Shown here piece after piece: positions 1-8,552 of a stretch of 41,945 nucleotides of DNA; position 1 is the stretch's first letter; every line of letters begins with the position of its first letter. Made by a program: the position numbers and the translations under genes. Origin of the DNA: Halalkalibacter okhensis (GTDB taxonomy: Bacteria > Bacillota > Bacilli > Bacillales > Bacillaceae_D); assembly GCF_000787375.1 (NCBI RefSeq), contig NZ_JRJU01000038.1, positions 1-41,945 on the forward strand, read 5' to 3'. The notes under the pieces were generated by a model. It saw only the letters and a list, made by a program, of their open reading frames with translations, was not told the origin of the DNA and did not search any database.

Positions 1-293
1 CTCATGTGTCGTTGTTAGCGACTTTAATATCATAACAATTCTTCTCAATGAAGTCAACAACTTTTTTCTTCTTTATTTCAACAAAAGAAAATCCGTTTCG
101 ACAACGAGATTAAATTTATCACTTCCCAACTAGATAGTCAATAGTTTTTTCGGAAGTTCTTCCTCAGAAAGATAAAAGATCGATTACGAGAGCCCCCTTT
201 ACCATCCACAAAGAAACTCAATTTCCATTGAAACAGATACATTATTGTTCAAGTGCCATGCAGATCAAACTCGATGGATATCTACCTATCCAC
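1..293. other. Gene-free left edge with two imperfect ~50-bp repeats
   Basis: No convincing reading frame is present. Two related AT-rich blocks are seen at about 18-67 and 99-150. Both run from a GA-TTAA-TATCA core to an AGTCAA-A-TTTTTT end. A short GTCG/CGAC inverted repeat lies at 8-22. Similar AT-rich blocks often flank rRNA or other highly expressed units in Bacillaceae, but nothing here proves that. Confidence 0.4.
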
Positions 294-294
294 A

Positions 295-333
295 AAGAGA
301 AGCAGCACCCCACTAAGGAGTGCTGCTTCTCTT
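295..333 (-). terminator. Terminator hairpin after pbuG
   Basis: A perfect stem of about 14 bp (AGAGAAGCAGCAC against its complement) closes a loop of about 11 nt just past the pbuG stop. The T-run on the minus strand is weak (CTCTTTGTGG), so the stem itself is the main evidence. Confidence 0.75.
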
Positions 334-343
334 ATTGCTATAT

Positions 344-1645
344 TTATTCTGACAAGAAAATAAAGTAACCAAGGAATACAAAGAAGAGAACATACATAAT
401 AGGATGAACCTCTTTCGCTTTTCCTTTAGCAACCATTGTAATTGGATATAAAATGAAGCCCATCGCAATACCTGTTGCAATACTGTAGGTTAACGGCATA
501 GCAATTACAGTCACAAATGCAGGGACAGCAATTTCGAATTTCTTCCAATCAATTAACCCCAATGAAGAAGCCATTAAAATACCAACAATAATTAACGCAG
601 CTGCGGTTACTTGTTCTGTGACAACCGCAAGTAACGGCGAGAAAAACAACGCTACAAGGAACAACCCTGCTGTCACTACAGATGTAAAGCCCGTACGTCC
701 TCCGGCCGCTACACCTGAAGCAGACTCAATGTATGCCGTTGTTGTAGACGTTCCTAGAATTGCCCCAATCGAAGTTGCACTTGAATCAGCAAGTAATGCC
801 TTCCCGGCACGAGGCAACTTATTGTCTTTTACAAATCCTGCCTGGTTGGCAACTGCATAAAGGGTGCCTGCCGTATCGAAAAAATCAACAAATAAGAATG
901 TCAAAATAACAACAAGCAACTGCCAAGTAAACACAGTAGACCAATCAAGAGCAAATGCCTGACCAAATGTCGGTGCTAAACTCGGAACCGATCCAACAAT
1001 CGCCTCAGGGGGAGCAATTACACCCGTAATTACACCGGCCAAAGACGTCAGGACCATACCATAGAAGATCCCACCTTTAATTCCTCTTACCATAAAAATA
1101 ACTGTGATCACAACACCAAAAATAGCTAACAAGGTTGGCGGAGCAAGCAAGTTACCAAGCGTTACCGCTGTCGCTTCATAAGGAACAACAATCCCTGCAC
1201 CTTTCAAACCAATAAACGCAATGAACAAACCTATACCAGCCGCAGCAGCATACTTTAATTCAGCAGGTATGGCATTAATGATAACTTCACGAATTTTGAA
1301 TACTGTAATTAAGATAAAAATAATACCGGAAATAAATACACCAAACAAAGCAACTTGCCATTCAATTCCTAACCCAAGAACAACCGAATAAGCAAAAAAT
1401 GCATTCAGCCCCATTCCAGGAGCAAGGGCAATCGGATATTTAGCAACAACACCCATAATCAATGTCCCAAGCGCCGCTGCCAGTGCAGTAGCCGTGAACA
1501 CAGCACCTATATCCATCCCCGCATCAGCTAGAATACTAGGGTTAACAAACAAAATATATGCCATTGATAAGAACGTTGTTAATCCAGCGACCGACTCTTT
1601 TCTATACGATGTCCCATGTTCTTTAAAACCAAAATAACGATCCAT
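344..1645 (-). CDS. pbuG: Guanine/hypoxanthine permease, NCS2 (AzgA-like) family
   Basis: This 433-residue integral membrane protein imports guanine and hypoxanthine for purine salvage. It is hydrophobic throughout, with roughly a dozen membrane segments. It carries AzgA/PbuG-type motifs: a GLTTFLSMAYILFVNP stretch near residues 21-36, APGMGLNAFFAY near 74-85, and FVDFFDTAGTLYAVA around 252-266. Length fits the family. The ATG follows a GGAGG-type ribosome site. It lies directly downstream of guaA, as in B. subtilis, and has its own promoter and guanine-class riboswitch, which supports a guanine/hypoxanthine substrate. The paralogue PbuO cannot be excluded from sequence alone. Confidence 0.9.
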   Translation of the reverse strand: MDRYFGFKEHGTSYRKESVAGLTTFLSMAYILFVNPSILADAGMDIGAVFTATALAAALGTLIMGVVAKYPIALAPGMGLNAFFAYSVVLGLGIEWQVALFGVFISGIIFILITVFKIREVIINAIPAELKYAAAAGIGLFIAFIGLKGAGIVVPYEATAVTLGNLLAPPTLLAIFGVVITVIFMVRGIKGGIFYGMVLTSLAGVITGVIAPPEAIVGSVPSLAPTFGQAFALDWSTVFTWQLLVVILTFLFVDFFDTAGTLYAVANQAGFVKDNKLPRAGKALLADSSATSIGAILGTSTTTAYIESASGVAAGGRTGFTSVVTAGLFLVALFFSPLLAVVTEQVTAAALIIVGILMASSLGLIDWKKFEIAVPAFVTVIAMPLTYSIATGIAMGFILYPITMVAKGKAKEVHPIMYVLFFVFLGYFIFLSE

Positions 1646-1685
1646 TTGTGTTCCTCCATTTTTTCGACTTACTCGTAATATAAAC

Positions 1686-1736
1686 AGAAAAAAGCTTCCA
1701 ATACATCACGCTTGGAAGCTTAACTGACAAAAAATC
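1686..1736 (-). terminator. pbuG riboswitch expression platform
   Basis: The terminator stem is AAGCTTCCA (1721-1713) with TGGAAGCTT (1700-1692), followed by a T-run on the minus strand. The segment 1719-1736 can instead pair with 1769-1785 (the P3/P1 3' side of the aptamer) over about 17 bp with one bulged base. That pairing takes the first bases of the terminator arm. The layout is an OFF switch: purine bound, P1 stable, terminator forms. Confidence 0.85.
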
Positions 1737-1770
1737 GTTCAAATCCTTATAAAAACAAGGGGTAGATTGA

Positions 1771-1842
1771 TTTTTCGTAGTCAAGCTCTTTACGGAAGCT
1801 TGGTAGAGACTAGCAGGCCATATCCCTGCAATTATACGAAAA
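1771..1842 (-). promoter_or_regulatory. Purine riboswitch aptamer, guanine class (pbuG leader)
   Basis: Read on the minus strand, the three-way junction is clear. P1 is TTTTCGTA with TACGAAAA. P2 carries the conserved GATATGG element, followed by the TCTCTACC joining segment. P3 is closed by a CCGTAAA loop. The discriminating base (position 74 in xpt numbering) is C in GACTACG, which marks guanine/hypoxanthine rather than adenine specificity. Confidence 0.95.
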
Positions 1843-1876
1843 GAATAACCATATACAATTCTTCTTCACCTAAAGA

Positions 1877-1905
1877 ATTGTACCAATCACCCTATGCTTT
1901 GTCAA
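1877..1905 (-). promoter_or_regulatory. SigA-type promoter for pbuG
   Basis: On the minus strand TTGACA (1905-1900) and TACAAT (1882-1877) are separated by exactly 17 bp. The predicted start falls about 30 nt upstream of the aptamer. This is a near-consensus housekeeping promoter, so pbuG can be transcribed separately from guaA. Confidence 0.85.
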
Positions 1906-1959
1906 CAAAAATACGAACGTTTCTTGTTTTTTATATAAAATCATTCGTCTTTAACCCAA

Positions 1960-3501
1960 TTATTCCCACTCAATTGTCGCCGGCGGCTTAGAAGTCACAT
2001 CATAAACAACCCGATTTACATGTTTCACTTCGTTTACGATTCTTGTCGAGATGATTTCAAGAACATCCCATGGGATACGCGCCCAATCAGATGTCATCCC
2101 ATCAATAGACGTAACTGCACGAATACCAACAGTATAGTCATACGTACGAGCATCTCCCATAACACCTACACTACGCATGTTCGGTAGCGCCGTAAAATAC
2201 TGCCAAATCTCACGATCGAGACCCGCTTTTTTAATTTCCTCACGTAAAATTGCATCAGATTCCCGAACGATCTCTAATTTCTCTTCTGTGATCTCTCCAA
2301 GTACACGAATTCCTAGACCAGGTCCTGGGAACGGTTGACGCCATACAATCTCATCAGGGATACCAAGCTCTGTTCCAAGCTTACGAACTTCATCCTTGAA
2401 TAGCGTATTAAGCGGCTCAATTAATTCAAAACGCATATCTTCAGGAAGCCCACCTACATTATGATGAGACTTAATCGTTTGCGCAGTATCTGTACCACTT
2501 TCAATAATATCAGTATAAAGGGTACCTTGAGCTAGAAAATCCATATCCTTTAGCTTCGCTGCTTCTTCATCAAACACGTAAATAAATTCGTTTCCAATGA
2601 TCTTACGTTTTTGCTCAGGGTCAGATACCCCTTCTAACTTCCCTAAGAAACGCTCTTGTGCGTCAATTTTTATAACTTTCATATTGAAGCCTTCACTGAA
2701 TGTTTCCATCACACTTTCTGCTTCGTCCTTACGAAGAAGTCCATGATCAATAAACATACACGTTAATTGATCACCAATCGCTTTATGAATTAATACAGCA
2801 ACTACAGAAGAGTCAACACCACCACTTAAGGCACAAAGAACTTGCTTATCTCCTACTTGCTCACGGATTTTCTCCATTTCTACTTCAACGAAGTTTTCCA
2901 TCGACCAGTCGCCTGTACATCCACACACTTCAAAAGCAAAGTTTTTCAGCATATCATTTCCGAATTCAGAATGACGAACTTCTGGGTGGAACTGAACGCC
3001 ATACAGGTTTTGCTCCTCGTTACTCATTGCCGCTACTGGAGTAGAAGGATTAAACGCATCAACAACGAAACCTTCTGGCGGGGCAGTAATTAAATCACCA
3101 TGACTCATCCAAGTCGATTGCTCTATCGGTAACCCTTTGAAGATTTTGGATTGGTTTTCAACTTTAATCGTTGCTTTGCCGTATTCACGGTGATCCGCTG
3201 CATCAACCTTCCCACCGAAATGTTGAGTCATGAGTTGCATTCCGTAACAAATCCCTAAGATTGGAATTCCAAGATCATAAATAGCCGGATCACACTTAGG
3301 AGCTCCCTCTACATAAGCACTATTAGGACCTCCTGAGAAAATAATTCCTTTAGGGTTCATGTTTTTAATTTCTTCTGCTGTTAATTTGTTAGAGTGCAAT
3401 TCACTGTACACTCCTAGATCACGAATACGTCTTGCGATTAATTGGTTATATTGTCCGCCAAAGTCTAGTACAACAATCATTTCTTGGTTTAATTCAGTCA
3501 T
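1960..3501 (-). CDS. guaA: GMP synthase (glutamine-hydrolysing)
   Basis: The enzyme converts XMP to GMP using ATP and glutamine. The 513 residues match the usual length. The N-terminal class I glutamine amidotransferase has its nucleophile at Cys85 (GICYGMQ) and the His172/Glu174 pair (FHPE). The ATP pyrophosphatase half starts with the PP-loop SGGVDSS at 226-232. The C-terminal dimerisation domain ends in the invariant KPPATIEWE. The ATG at 3501 follows a GGTGGG-like ribosome site. It lies between yebA-like tgpA and pbuG as in B. subtilis, and its leader carries a guanine riboswitch, so its expression should fall when guanine is plentiful. Confidence 0.98.
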   Translation of the reverse strand: MTELNQEMIVVLDFGGQYNQLIARRIRDLGVYSELHSNKLTAEEIKNMNPKGIIFSGGPNSAYVEGAPKCDPAIYDLGIPILGICYGMQLMTQHFGGKVDAADHREYGKATIKVENQSKIFKGLPIEQSTWMSHGDLITAPPEGFVVDAFNPSTPVAAMSNEEQNLYGVQFHPEVRHSEFGNDMLKNFAFEVCGCTGDWSMENFVEVEMEKIREQVGDKQVLCALSGGVDSSVVAVLIHKAIGDQLTCMFIDHGLLRKDEAESVMETFSEGFNMKVIKIDAQERFLGKLEGVSDPEQKRKIIGNEFIYVFDEEAAKLKDMDFLAQGTLYTDIIESGTDTAQTIKSHHNVGGLPEDMRFELIEPLNTLFKDEVRKLGTELGIPDEIVWRQPFPGPGLGIRVLGEITEEKLEIVRESDAILREEIKKAGLDREIWQYFTALPNMRSVGVMGDARTYDYTVGIRAVTSIDGMTSDWARIPWDVLEIISTRIVNEVKHVNRVVYDVTSKPPATIEWE

Positions 3502-3543
3502 GCTTTCCCACCCTTTTTATGATTTCATTCGTATACCCCGATA

Positions 3544-3627
3544 CAAAAAAAGAACTAGAATCCGCCCTACTTGTCCAAATGAACATAAACAAGGAAGGCA
3601 GAAATTCTAGTTCGTCTTTCTGCCTTC
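3544..3627 (-). terminator. guaA riboswitch terminator/antiterminator
   Basis: The terminator pairs 3552-3561 with 3604-3613 (10 bp, extended inward with bulges) and ends in seven T on the minus strand. The competing antiterminator is a perfect 11-bp helix between GAAGGCAGAAA (3627-3617) and TTTCTGCCTTC (3604-3594). Its first five bases, GAAGG, are the 3' strand of aptamer stem P1. Ligand binding therefore frees the terminator, giving an OFF switch. Confidence 0.9.
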
Positions 3628-3693
3628 ATAGTCAGATTTTTTACGGTAATCCGGTAGAGACTCTTAGGCCATATTCCTAAGGATATACGAAGG
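3623..3693 (-). promoter_or_regulatory. Purine riboswitch aptamer, guanine class (guaA leader)
   Basis: Minus strand: P1 is CCTTCGTA with TATGAAGG. P2 carries GAATATGGCC, then GTCTCTACC, and the P3 loop is ACCGTAAA. GACTATG contains C at the specificity position, so guanine or hypoxanthine is expected. Confidence 0.95.
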
Positions 3694-3726
3694 TTGATTC
3701 TTTATACACTTTTTAAACCCTGATTC

Positions 3727-3755
3727 ATTTTATCAGTGAGCTTCAAACCGGTCAA
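3727..3755 (-). promoter_or_regulatory. SigA-type promoter for guaA, overlapping the tgpA stop
   Basis: On the minus strand TTGACC (3755-3750) and TAAAAT (3732-3727) are spaced by 17 bp. The -35 overlaps the end of the upstream transglutaminase gene. The start would fall about 25 nt before the aptamer. Confidence 0.7.
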
Positions 3756-5932
3756 GAATCGATTTTCCGAACAAAGGAAAGCCAATTCGGCTTTTGCTTT
3801 GACCAACTACCCTCCATCGATTGACCTCCATACATAATCCGTTCGTATTCAATCGTCAAACTCATCATTTCCGTCGTTTGAAAAAGTTTATCCATTCGCG
3901 TTGCATATTCTCGGAGCGTTTCTCCATTCTCACGCTCCCAACCAACATACTTCAATAACCAAAGTAAGCGATCGTACGCTTGCAAGAAGGCCTCTTTATC
4001 ATCTCGCCGACCAAATTTTCTTAAAGTATAATATTGGACAATCCGTTTATTTTTCACCAATACAACGAATAAAATACTAACAACAAAACCAGCTAAAATC
4101 CACGGACCTCCTGGAATCGACCAGTTTTGTGAAGCTCCTGCACTAGCAGAAGATTGCTCGTCATCCCCCTCAAGGTCAGCAAAAGCATCCTCCACTTCCG
4201 GTTCTGTTTCTTCCTCTTCATCTTCTACTCTTGAATCTTCTTCTGTTTCCTCGCTCTCCACTTCCGGCTCGTTAAACTCAAGCATATTATCAAATCCGCG
4301 CGTCGGCTCAAATGGCACCCAACCTACTTCTGGAAAGTATACCTCCACCCATGAATGGGCGTTTCCATTCGTGACCTGATATACATTCTCAAGACCATCT
4401 GTATCGACGAGTTCGCCTTGAGTAAAGCCTTTCGCCCATCTAGCCGGGATATCTATCGTTCGCAGCATGACAATCATAGCAGTAGAGAAGTTATCACAAT
4501 ACCCTCGCATTGTTTCAAACAAAAACTGATCAACATAGTCTTGTCCCTCGCTTGGGACCGGGACGTCCTGGGTCTCATATTGGTAATCATTTCGACCAAA
4601 GTAGGATTCAATCGCTTTGGCTCGGTCATACCGATTACTTTCCCCTTCCGTTATCTCAAGAGCCAAATCTCGTATTCGTTCCGGTAAATCTTCAGGGAGC
4701 TGCGTATAATAATGACGAATATCCTCGGGATCTTGATTATTCGTCTGGCGCAACCCTTCAACCTGATAACTAGGATACAAGTATTCATACTGATAATGTG
4801 AAAGTCTCATAGACTGGGCACCTTGATACGTTCGTGCTTTCCCTGTATACGCATCTTGAAACAATTCGAATTCTCTAATCCGATTGCTTAGCTGCAACTC
4901 CCCTGGGTAAAACAAATGATCGAATCCACTTGAGTGTTCAGTTAAGTGGATTTCAGCTTCCAACGCTTCATATTCAACTATGCCTTGCGCGCGATCACTA
5001 TATAAAAATCCTTTTCTTTCTACAGGTGTGGTTGTTTCCCAACCTCTCCCTGTATAGTAATCCTTCGTTTCCCCGCGCCAATAATGTTCTCTTGAAGCAG
5101 TAGCAAAAAATACAGGGGTGTCATCATCGATGAAGCCACCACCTAACTGTTCATCATTATCACCGTACCCGATCCGCTGAACGAGTTCAGCTGAGCCATT
5201 ATCCCCCATTCCAACAGCAGCTCGAACAAACGGAACGGGATCATCCCATTGTGGATCAGGTTTTGGCGATAGTAGCCCTAACAGACCTCCTACACCAATC
5301 AACATCACAAGTAACATCGCAAGTCGGACGGGCAAAAATTTAGGTGCTTTATATACCGTTTGCTGCTCAATCATTCGATACATTGTGACCAAACCTAATA
5401 AAAGAAAACCAATAATGAACGTACGGATGATGGCAAATGTAGCGTCATAAATCGTAAATGTATCAATTACAGTAACATAAACAACGGTAAAAATGAGAAA
5501 AAACAACACTCTCCTCGCGTGAACCGTCCAATAAAACAAAAGGTAACTCATAATAGCTAACAACACAAAGAATAGAAAACTCCTAAATAAATCCGTTAGT
5601 CCGTACCAGCCTCCGATTAACATCAGCTCAATATTCATGATAATGTCTGTGGCAATATACACTAACCATTCAAAGGACAGAAATGGACCATCTATGAACA
5701 CTAAGTAAAGCCCATAACAGATAACCAACGACTTTAACACCATAGATACAAAGACGGGCAATTGTAAAAACGTAATAAAGAAAAACACAGCAGTAACTAA
5801 CACAAAAACAAAGATATAACCAGTATCTGTAATGTGCGGGAGCGGTAAAAGCCATTCCATAAGCAACAAGAAGCTTAATCCATATAGAAGAAAATCCCTT
5901 CCTGTCTCGGTTTGCTTTTGATCTAAACGCAC
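3752..5932 (-). CDS. TgpA-like membrane transglutaminase (YebA-like)
   Basis: This 726-residue protein has several membrane helices in the first ~220 residues. An outside domain follows with a transglutaminase core: Cys479 in RGYCDNFS, His526 in NAHSWVEVY, and a W-VPFEPTRGF strand with Glu where the third catalytic residue lies. Next come an acidic Glu/Asp-rich linker (about 550-590), another helix (about 610-630) and a C-terminal DUF4129-like cytoplasmic tail. TgpA-type proteins are thought to act on cell-envelope proteins; the substrate is unknown. The start is GTG after GGAGGGAGAG. The gene follows DUF58 by 21 bp and forms the moxR-DUF58-tgpA trio, syntenic with yeaC-yeaD-yebA. Confidence 0.88.
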   Translation of the reverse strand: MRLDQKQTETGRDFLLYGLSFLLLMEWLLPLPHITDTGYIFVFVLVTAVFFFITFLQLPVFVSMVLKSLVICYGLYLVFIDGPFLSFEWLVYIATDIIMNIELMLIGGWYGLTDLFRSFLFFVLLAIMSYLLFYWTVHARRVLFFLIFTVVYVTVIDTFTIYDATFAIIRTFIIGFLLLGLVTMYRMIEQQTVYKAPKFLPVRLAMLLVMLIGVGGLLGLLSPKPDPQWDDPVPFVRAAVGMGDNGSAELVQRIGYGDNDEQLGGGFIDDDTPVFFATASREHYWRGETKDYYTGRGWETTTPVERKGFLYSDRAQGIVEYEALEAEIHLTEHSSGFDHLFYPGELQLSNRIREFELFQDAYTGKARTYQGAQSMRLSHYQYEYLYPSYQVEGLRQTNNQDPEDIRHYYTQLPEDLPERIRDLALEITEGESNRYDRAKAIESYFGRNDYQYETQDVPVPSEGQDYVDQFLFETMRGYCDNFSTAMIVMLRTIDIPARWAKGFTQGELVDTDGLENVYQVTNGNAHSWVEVYFPEVGWVPFEPTRGFDNMLEFNEPEVESEETEEDSRVEDEEEETEPEVEDAFADLEGDDEQSSASAGASQNWSIPGGPWILAGFVVSILFVVLVKNKRIVQYYTLRKFGRRDDKEAFLQAYDRLLWLLKYVGWERENGETLREYATRMDKLFQTTEMMSLTIEYERIMYGGQSMEGSWSKQKPNWLSFVRKIDS

Positions 5933-5953
5933 GACTCTCCCTCCCCTTTCAAC

Positions 5954-7105
5954 TTATTCATTTTCAATAAAAACCGTAATACCAAGTTTCTCTAATTCAG
6001 TAATAAACAAACGATCATGAGAAGAGGCCGCAACTAAACAAACGATAAGCGCAGTTCCTTGCTCTAATAATGTTTTACAAACGTTTAATACTTGTTCATT
6101 TAATCCAACACAAACGTAGTAAACACGCATTCCCGCCCAATCTCGGTAAACTTTATGATATTGTGGTGCCCCATCTTTACTTGGGGCCACTCGCGCCAAC
6201 GGTATCAAGCCTTTTGAGATTGTTGATTGAGTGACTTCAAATGACACCCAATCCGTAAACCTTACTGCAAGCTTTATTCCTGGTTGCTTTTCCGTAAAAG
6301 TGATCATTAACGAAGCAGTCAATTCAACCGAATGCTCAAAGATAGACTCATTTCGGTCGATAGCACCTGAATCAAATGCCACTACAACCCCTTCGCCCTG
6401 ATAAGACTCAAACTCTTTTGTCATTAATTTTGTCAATCTAGCAGACTGTTTCCAGTCTATTGAAGTGATTCTGTCTCCCGCTACATACTGACGAACACCA
6501 GCAAGAGATCGGTCTTCCTCAAAAGAACGCTGAATCCGTCTCCCTTCTAATTGTTTTGGTCTGGCATCATCAGGAATCGATGGTAAATCGTGAAAGCGAG
6601 GATAGACAAGGACCTCCGTTTGACAAGAGACCTTCTTCTCTCTTTCAAATAAACCAAATACATCACCAAACACCAATGACAACTCATCAAATGAATACGA
6701 GCCCCTTTTTACGTCACGAATATTGTAAGAAAAAACTAGACGCTTTTGAAAAGAAAAGAAAAAAAGCGAACCAGATTCATCATAAGTTCCGAGCTTCATT
6801 GGAATAAGGTCTTGAACCCTAACATAAAAAAATGGCTGAAGGGCACGCTTGTGCAACGTGACTGTAACTGTCATAGACTCACCAGCTCGTAACACATTTT
6901 GATGAATCTCCCGTTCTACTTTCACAATTCGAAATGGATAGACCGCCACCAAAACCGTAGCAATTACAACGGTGATAACACTATAAAAAAGAAACCAACT
7001 TACAAATCCACCTTGGAACATTGCATAAGAAAAGGCCGCCGCAATAAATAGTAAAAGAAACACGTATTTCACAAATAGACGCAAGTTTACCTTCCCTTTA
7101 TTCAC
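5954..7105 (-). CDS. DUF58 domain protein (YeaD-like)
   Basis: The 383-residue protein has two close membrane helices at the N-terminus (about residues 8-50), a beta-rich region, then the DUF58 signature around residue 200-220 (VRQYVAGDRITSIDWKQSARL). A von Willebrand A-like C-terminal half follows. DUF58 proteins are usually encoded with MoxR ATPases and transglutaminases and probably act as the clients or adaptors of the ATPase. The GTG start overlaps the moxR stop by 4 nt (GTGA), which points to coupled translation. The function is not experimentally defined, and the call rests on the domain motif and synteny. Confidence 0.88.
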   Translation of the reverse strand: MNKGKVNLRLFVKYVFLLLFIAAAFSYAMFQGGFVSWFLFYSVITVVIATVLVAVYPFRIVKVEREIHQNVLRAGESMTVTVTLHKRALQPFFYVRVQDLIPMKLGTYDESGSLFFFSFQKRLVFSYNIRDVKRGSYSFDELSLVFGDVFGLFEREKKVSCQTEVLVYPRFHDLPSIPDDARPKQLEGRRIQRSFEEDRSLAGVRQYVAGDRITSIDWKQSARLTKLMTKEFESYQGEGVVVAFDSGAIDRNESIFEHSVELTASLMITFTEKQPGIKLAVRFTDWVSFEVTQSTISKGLIPLARVAPSKDGAPQYHKVYRDWAGMRVYYVCVGLNEQVLNVCKTLLEQGTALIVCLVAASSHDRLFITELEKLGITVFIENE

Positions 7106-8061
7106 GAGCGTGTCAACCTTCTTTGATTCACAGGGATTCGCACTTGTTCTAAAATAGAAGAGAGTACCTCTTGTTGTGATCTATTAGACATTTTGCTTTC
7201 AGCTGTCAACATCATGCGATGTCCAAGCACATACGGTGCTAAGTGCTTTACATCGTCTGGAAGAACATACTCTCTTCCTTTCATAAAGGCATATGCCTGT
7301 GATGCTTTCATTAATGCAATCGTCCCACGTGGACTCACACCTAGCTCAACCAACTGATTTTTTCGAGTTTCATGAACAAGATCAATCATGTACATCTTCA
7401 CATCTTCACTCACAAGAACTTTCGTGATTTCCGATTGTATTTCTACTACTTCTGCCGTTGTCATAACCGGTTTAATGTCCTCAAGTGGATGCTTATGCTG
7501 AAGACGTTCAAGTACCTCTAGTTCTTCTAAGGCCGTAGGATATCCTAAATCAAGTTTAATCAAGAACCGATCAAGCTGCGCCTCTGGCAGCGGGAATGTA
7601 CCTGCATACTCTATTGGATTTTGTGTAGCCATCACAAAGAATGGCTTTTCAAGTTGAAGAGTTTCTCCATCCACCGTTACACTACTTTCTTCTAAAGCTT
7701 CAAGCAATGCTGATTGCGTCTTAGGTGACGTACGATTGATTTCATCAGCTAGCACCACATTGGCCATAATAGGACCAGGACGAAATTCAAACTGCTGCTT
7801 ATGTTGATTGTATATTGATACCCCTGTCACATCTGATGGCAGAAGATCTGGTGTGAATTGAATTCTTTTAAATTCAGCCCCAAGAGATTTAGCAATGGTT
7901 CTAACCATCATGGTCTTCCCAACTCCTGGAACGTCTTCTAGTAGAACATGCCCTCCAGCAAAGAGAGCAACAAGGCTTAACTCAATCTCTTTTCTCTTGC
8001 CAACTACGACAAGTTCGATGTTTTCTATCACTTTTTCAATTCGTTCAACCGCTGCTGTCAT
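7102..8061 (-). CDS. MoxR-family AAA+ ATPase (YeaC-like)
   Basis: This cytoplasmic ATPase of 319 residues is of the chaperone-like MoxR class. The Walker A motif DVPGVGKT is at 43-50, the Walker B motif is VLADEINR, sensor 1 is FFVMATQNPIEYAGT, and the arginine finger region is PEAQLDRF. A C-terminal lid follows. The ATG is preceded by GGAGG with 7-nt spacing. It is the first gene of the moxR-DUF58-tgpA unit, and the following two membrane proteins are its likely partners. Confidence 0.93.
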   Translation of the reverse strand: MTAAVERIEKVIENIELVVVGKRKEIELSLVALFAGGHVLLEDVPGVGKTMMVRTIAKSLGAEFKRIQFTPDLLPSDVTGVSIYNQHKQQFEFRPGPIMANVVLADEINRTSPKTQSALLEALEESSVTVDGETLQLEKPFFVMATQNPIEYAGTFPLPEAQLDRFLIKLDLGYPTALEELEVLERLQHKHPLEDIKPVMTTAEVVEIQSEITKVLVSEDVKMYMIDLVHETRKNQLVELGVSPRGTIALMKASQAYAFMKGREYVLPDDVKHLAPYVLGHRMMLTAESKMSNRSQQEVLSSILEQVRIPVNQRRLTRS

Positions 8062-8193
8062 GCAACTGCCTCCAATCTAATAAATAACCAGTCTATTTCC
8101 ATCATACCATTTCAACCTCTAAAAAACGTTACAATTGCATTACCAATACTATACATTTCCCTTTTGCATATAATAAGAGATCATCGATTTTTC

Positions 8194-8223
8194 TTGTAAA
8201 TAATCTAACATAAAACGTATAAA
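8194..8223 (+). promoter_or_regulatory. Possible promoter for the 56-residue protein
   Basis: TTGTAA (8194-8199) and TATAAA (8218-8223) have an 18-bp spacer. They lie about 45 bp before the start codon. Match to consensus is moderate. Confidence 0.4.
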
Positions 8224-8268
8224 ACGTCTTTTATTGTGTTAGGATATGGAAACTAAAGGAGGGCTCTT

Positions 8269-8439
8269 ATGGCAATCGGTTTATCATTTATTGCAATTGG
8301 ACTTCTCATCGGCTTCATCACCTATCGTTATGTTGGTCTTTTATTAGGGTTAATTGGTGCTATTATAGTTGCGACCATTGTCAATCAACTCCTGTACAAA
8401 CGCCAAATAGCTAACGATCAAGCTCAAATAACAAAATAG
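8269..8439 (+). CDS. Small two-helix membrane protein (56 residues)
   Basis: The frame runs ATG to TAG with a strong AAAGGAGGG ribosome site 5 nt upstream. The product is hydrophobic: helix 1 is about residues 2-17 and helix 2 about 22-42. They are joined by a short TYRYVG turn, and a polar tail KRQIANDQAQITK ends the protein. I do not recognise a family. The excellent ribosome site, isolated position with its own possible promoter, and amphipathic layout support a real gene. It is divergent from moxR and lies upstream of the nrnB-like gene; no role can be assigned. Confidence 0.7.
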   Translation: MAIGLSFIAIGLLIGFITYRYVGLLLGLIGAIIVATIVNQLLYKRQIANDQAQITK

Positions 8440-8552
8440 TTTTAACCCCAAACTAACTCCATTTTCATCCTAGCTCAAAACCTATTTTTATTTTTTTATT
8501 CAATATTCCCTCCTCACTATAAGCATACTATAAGCTAAGGAGGGAGTAATTG

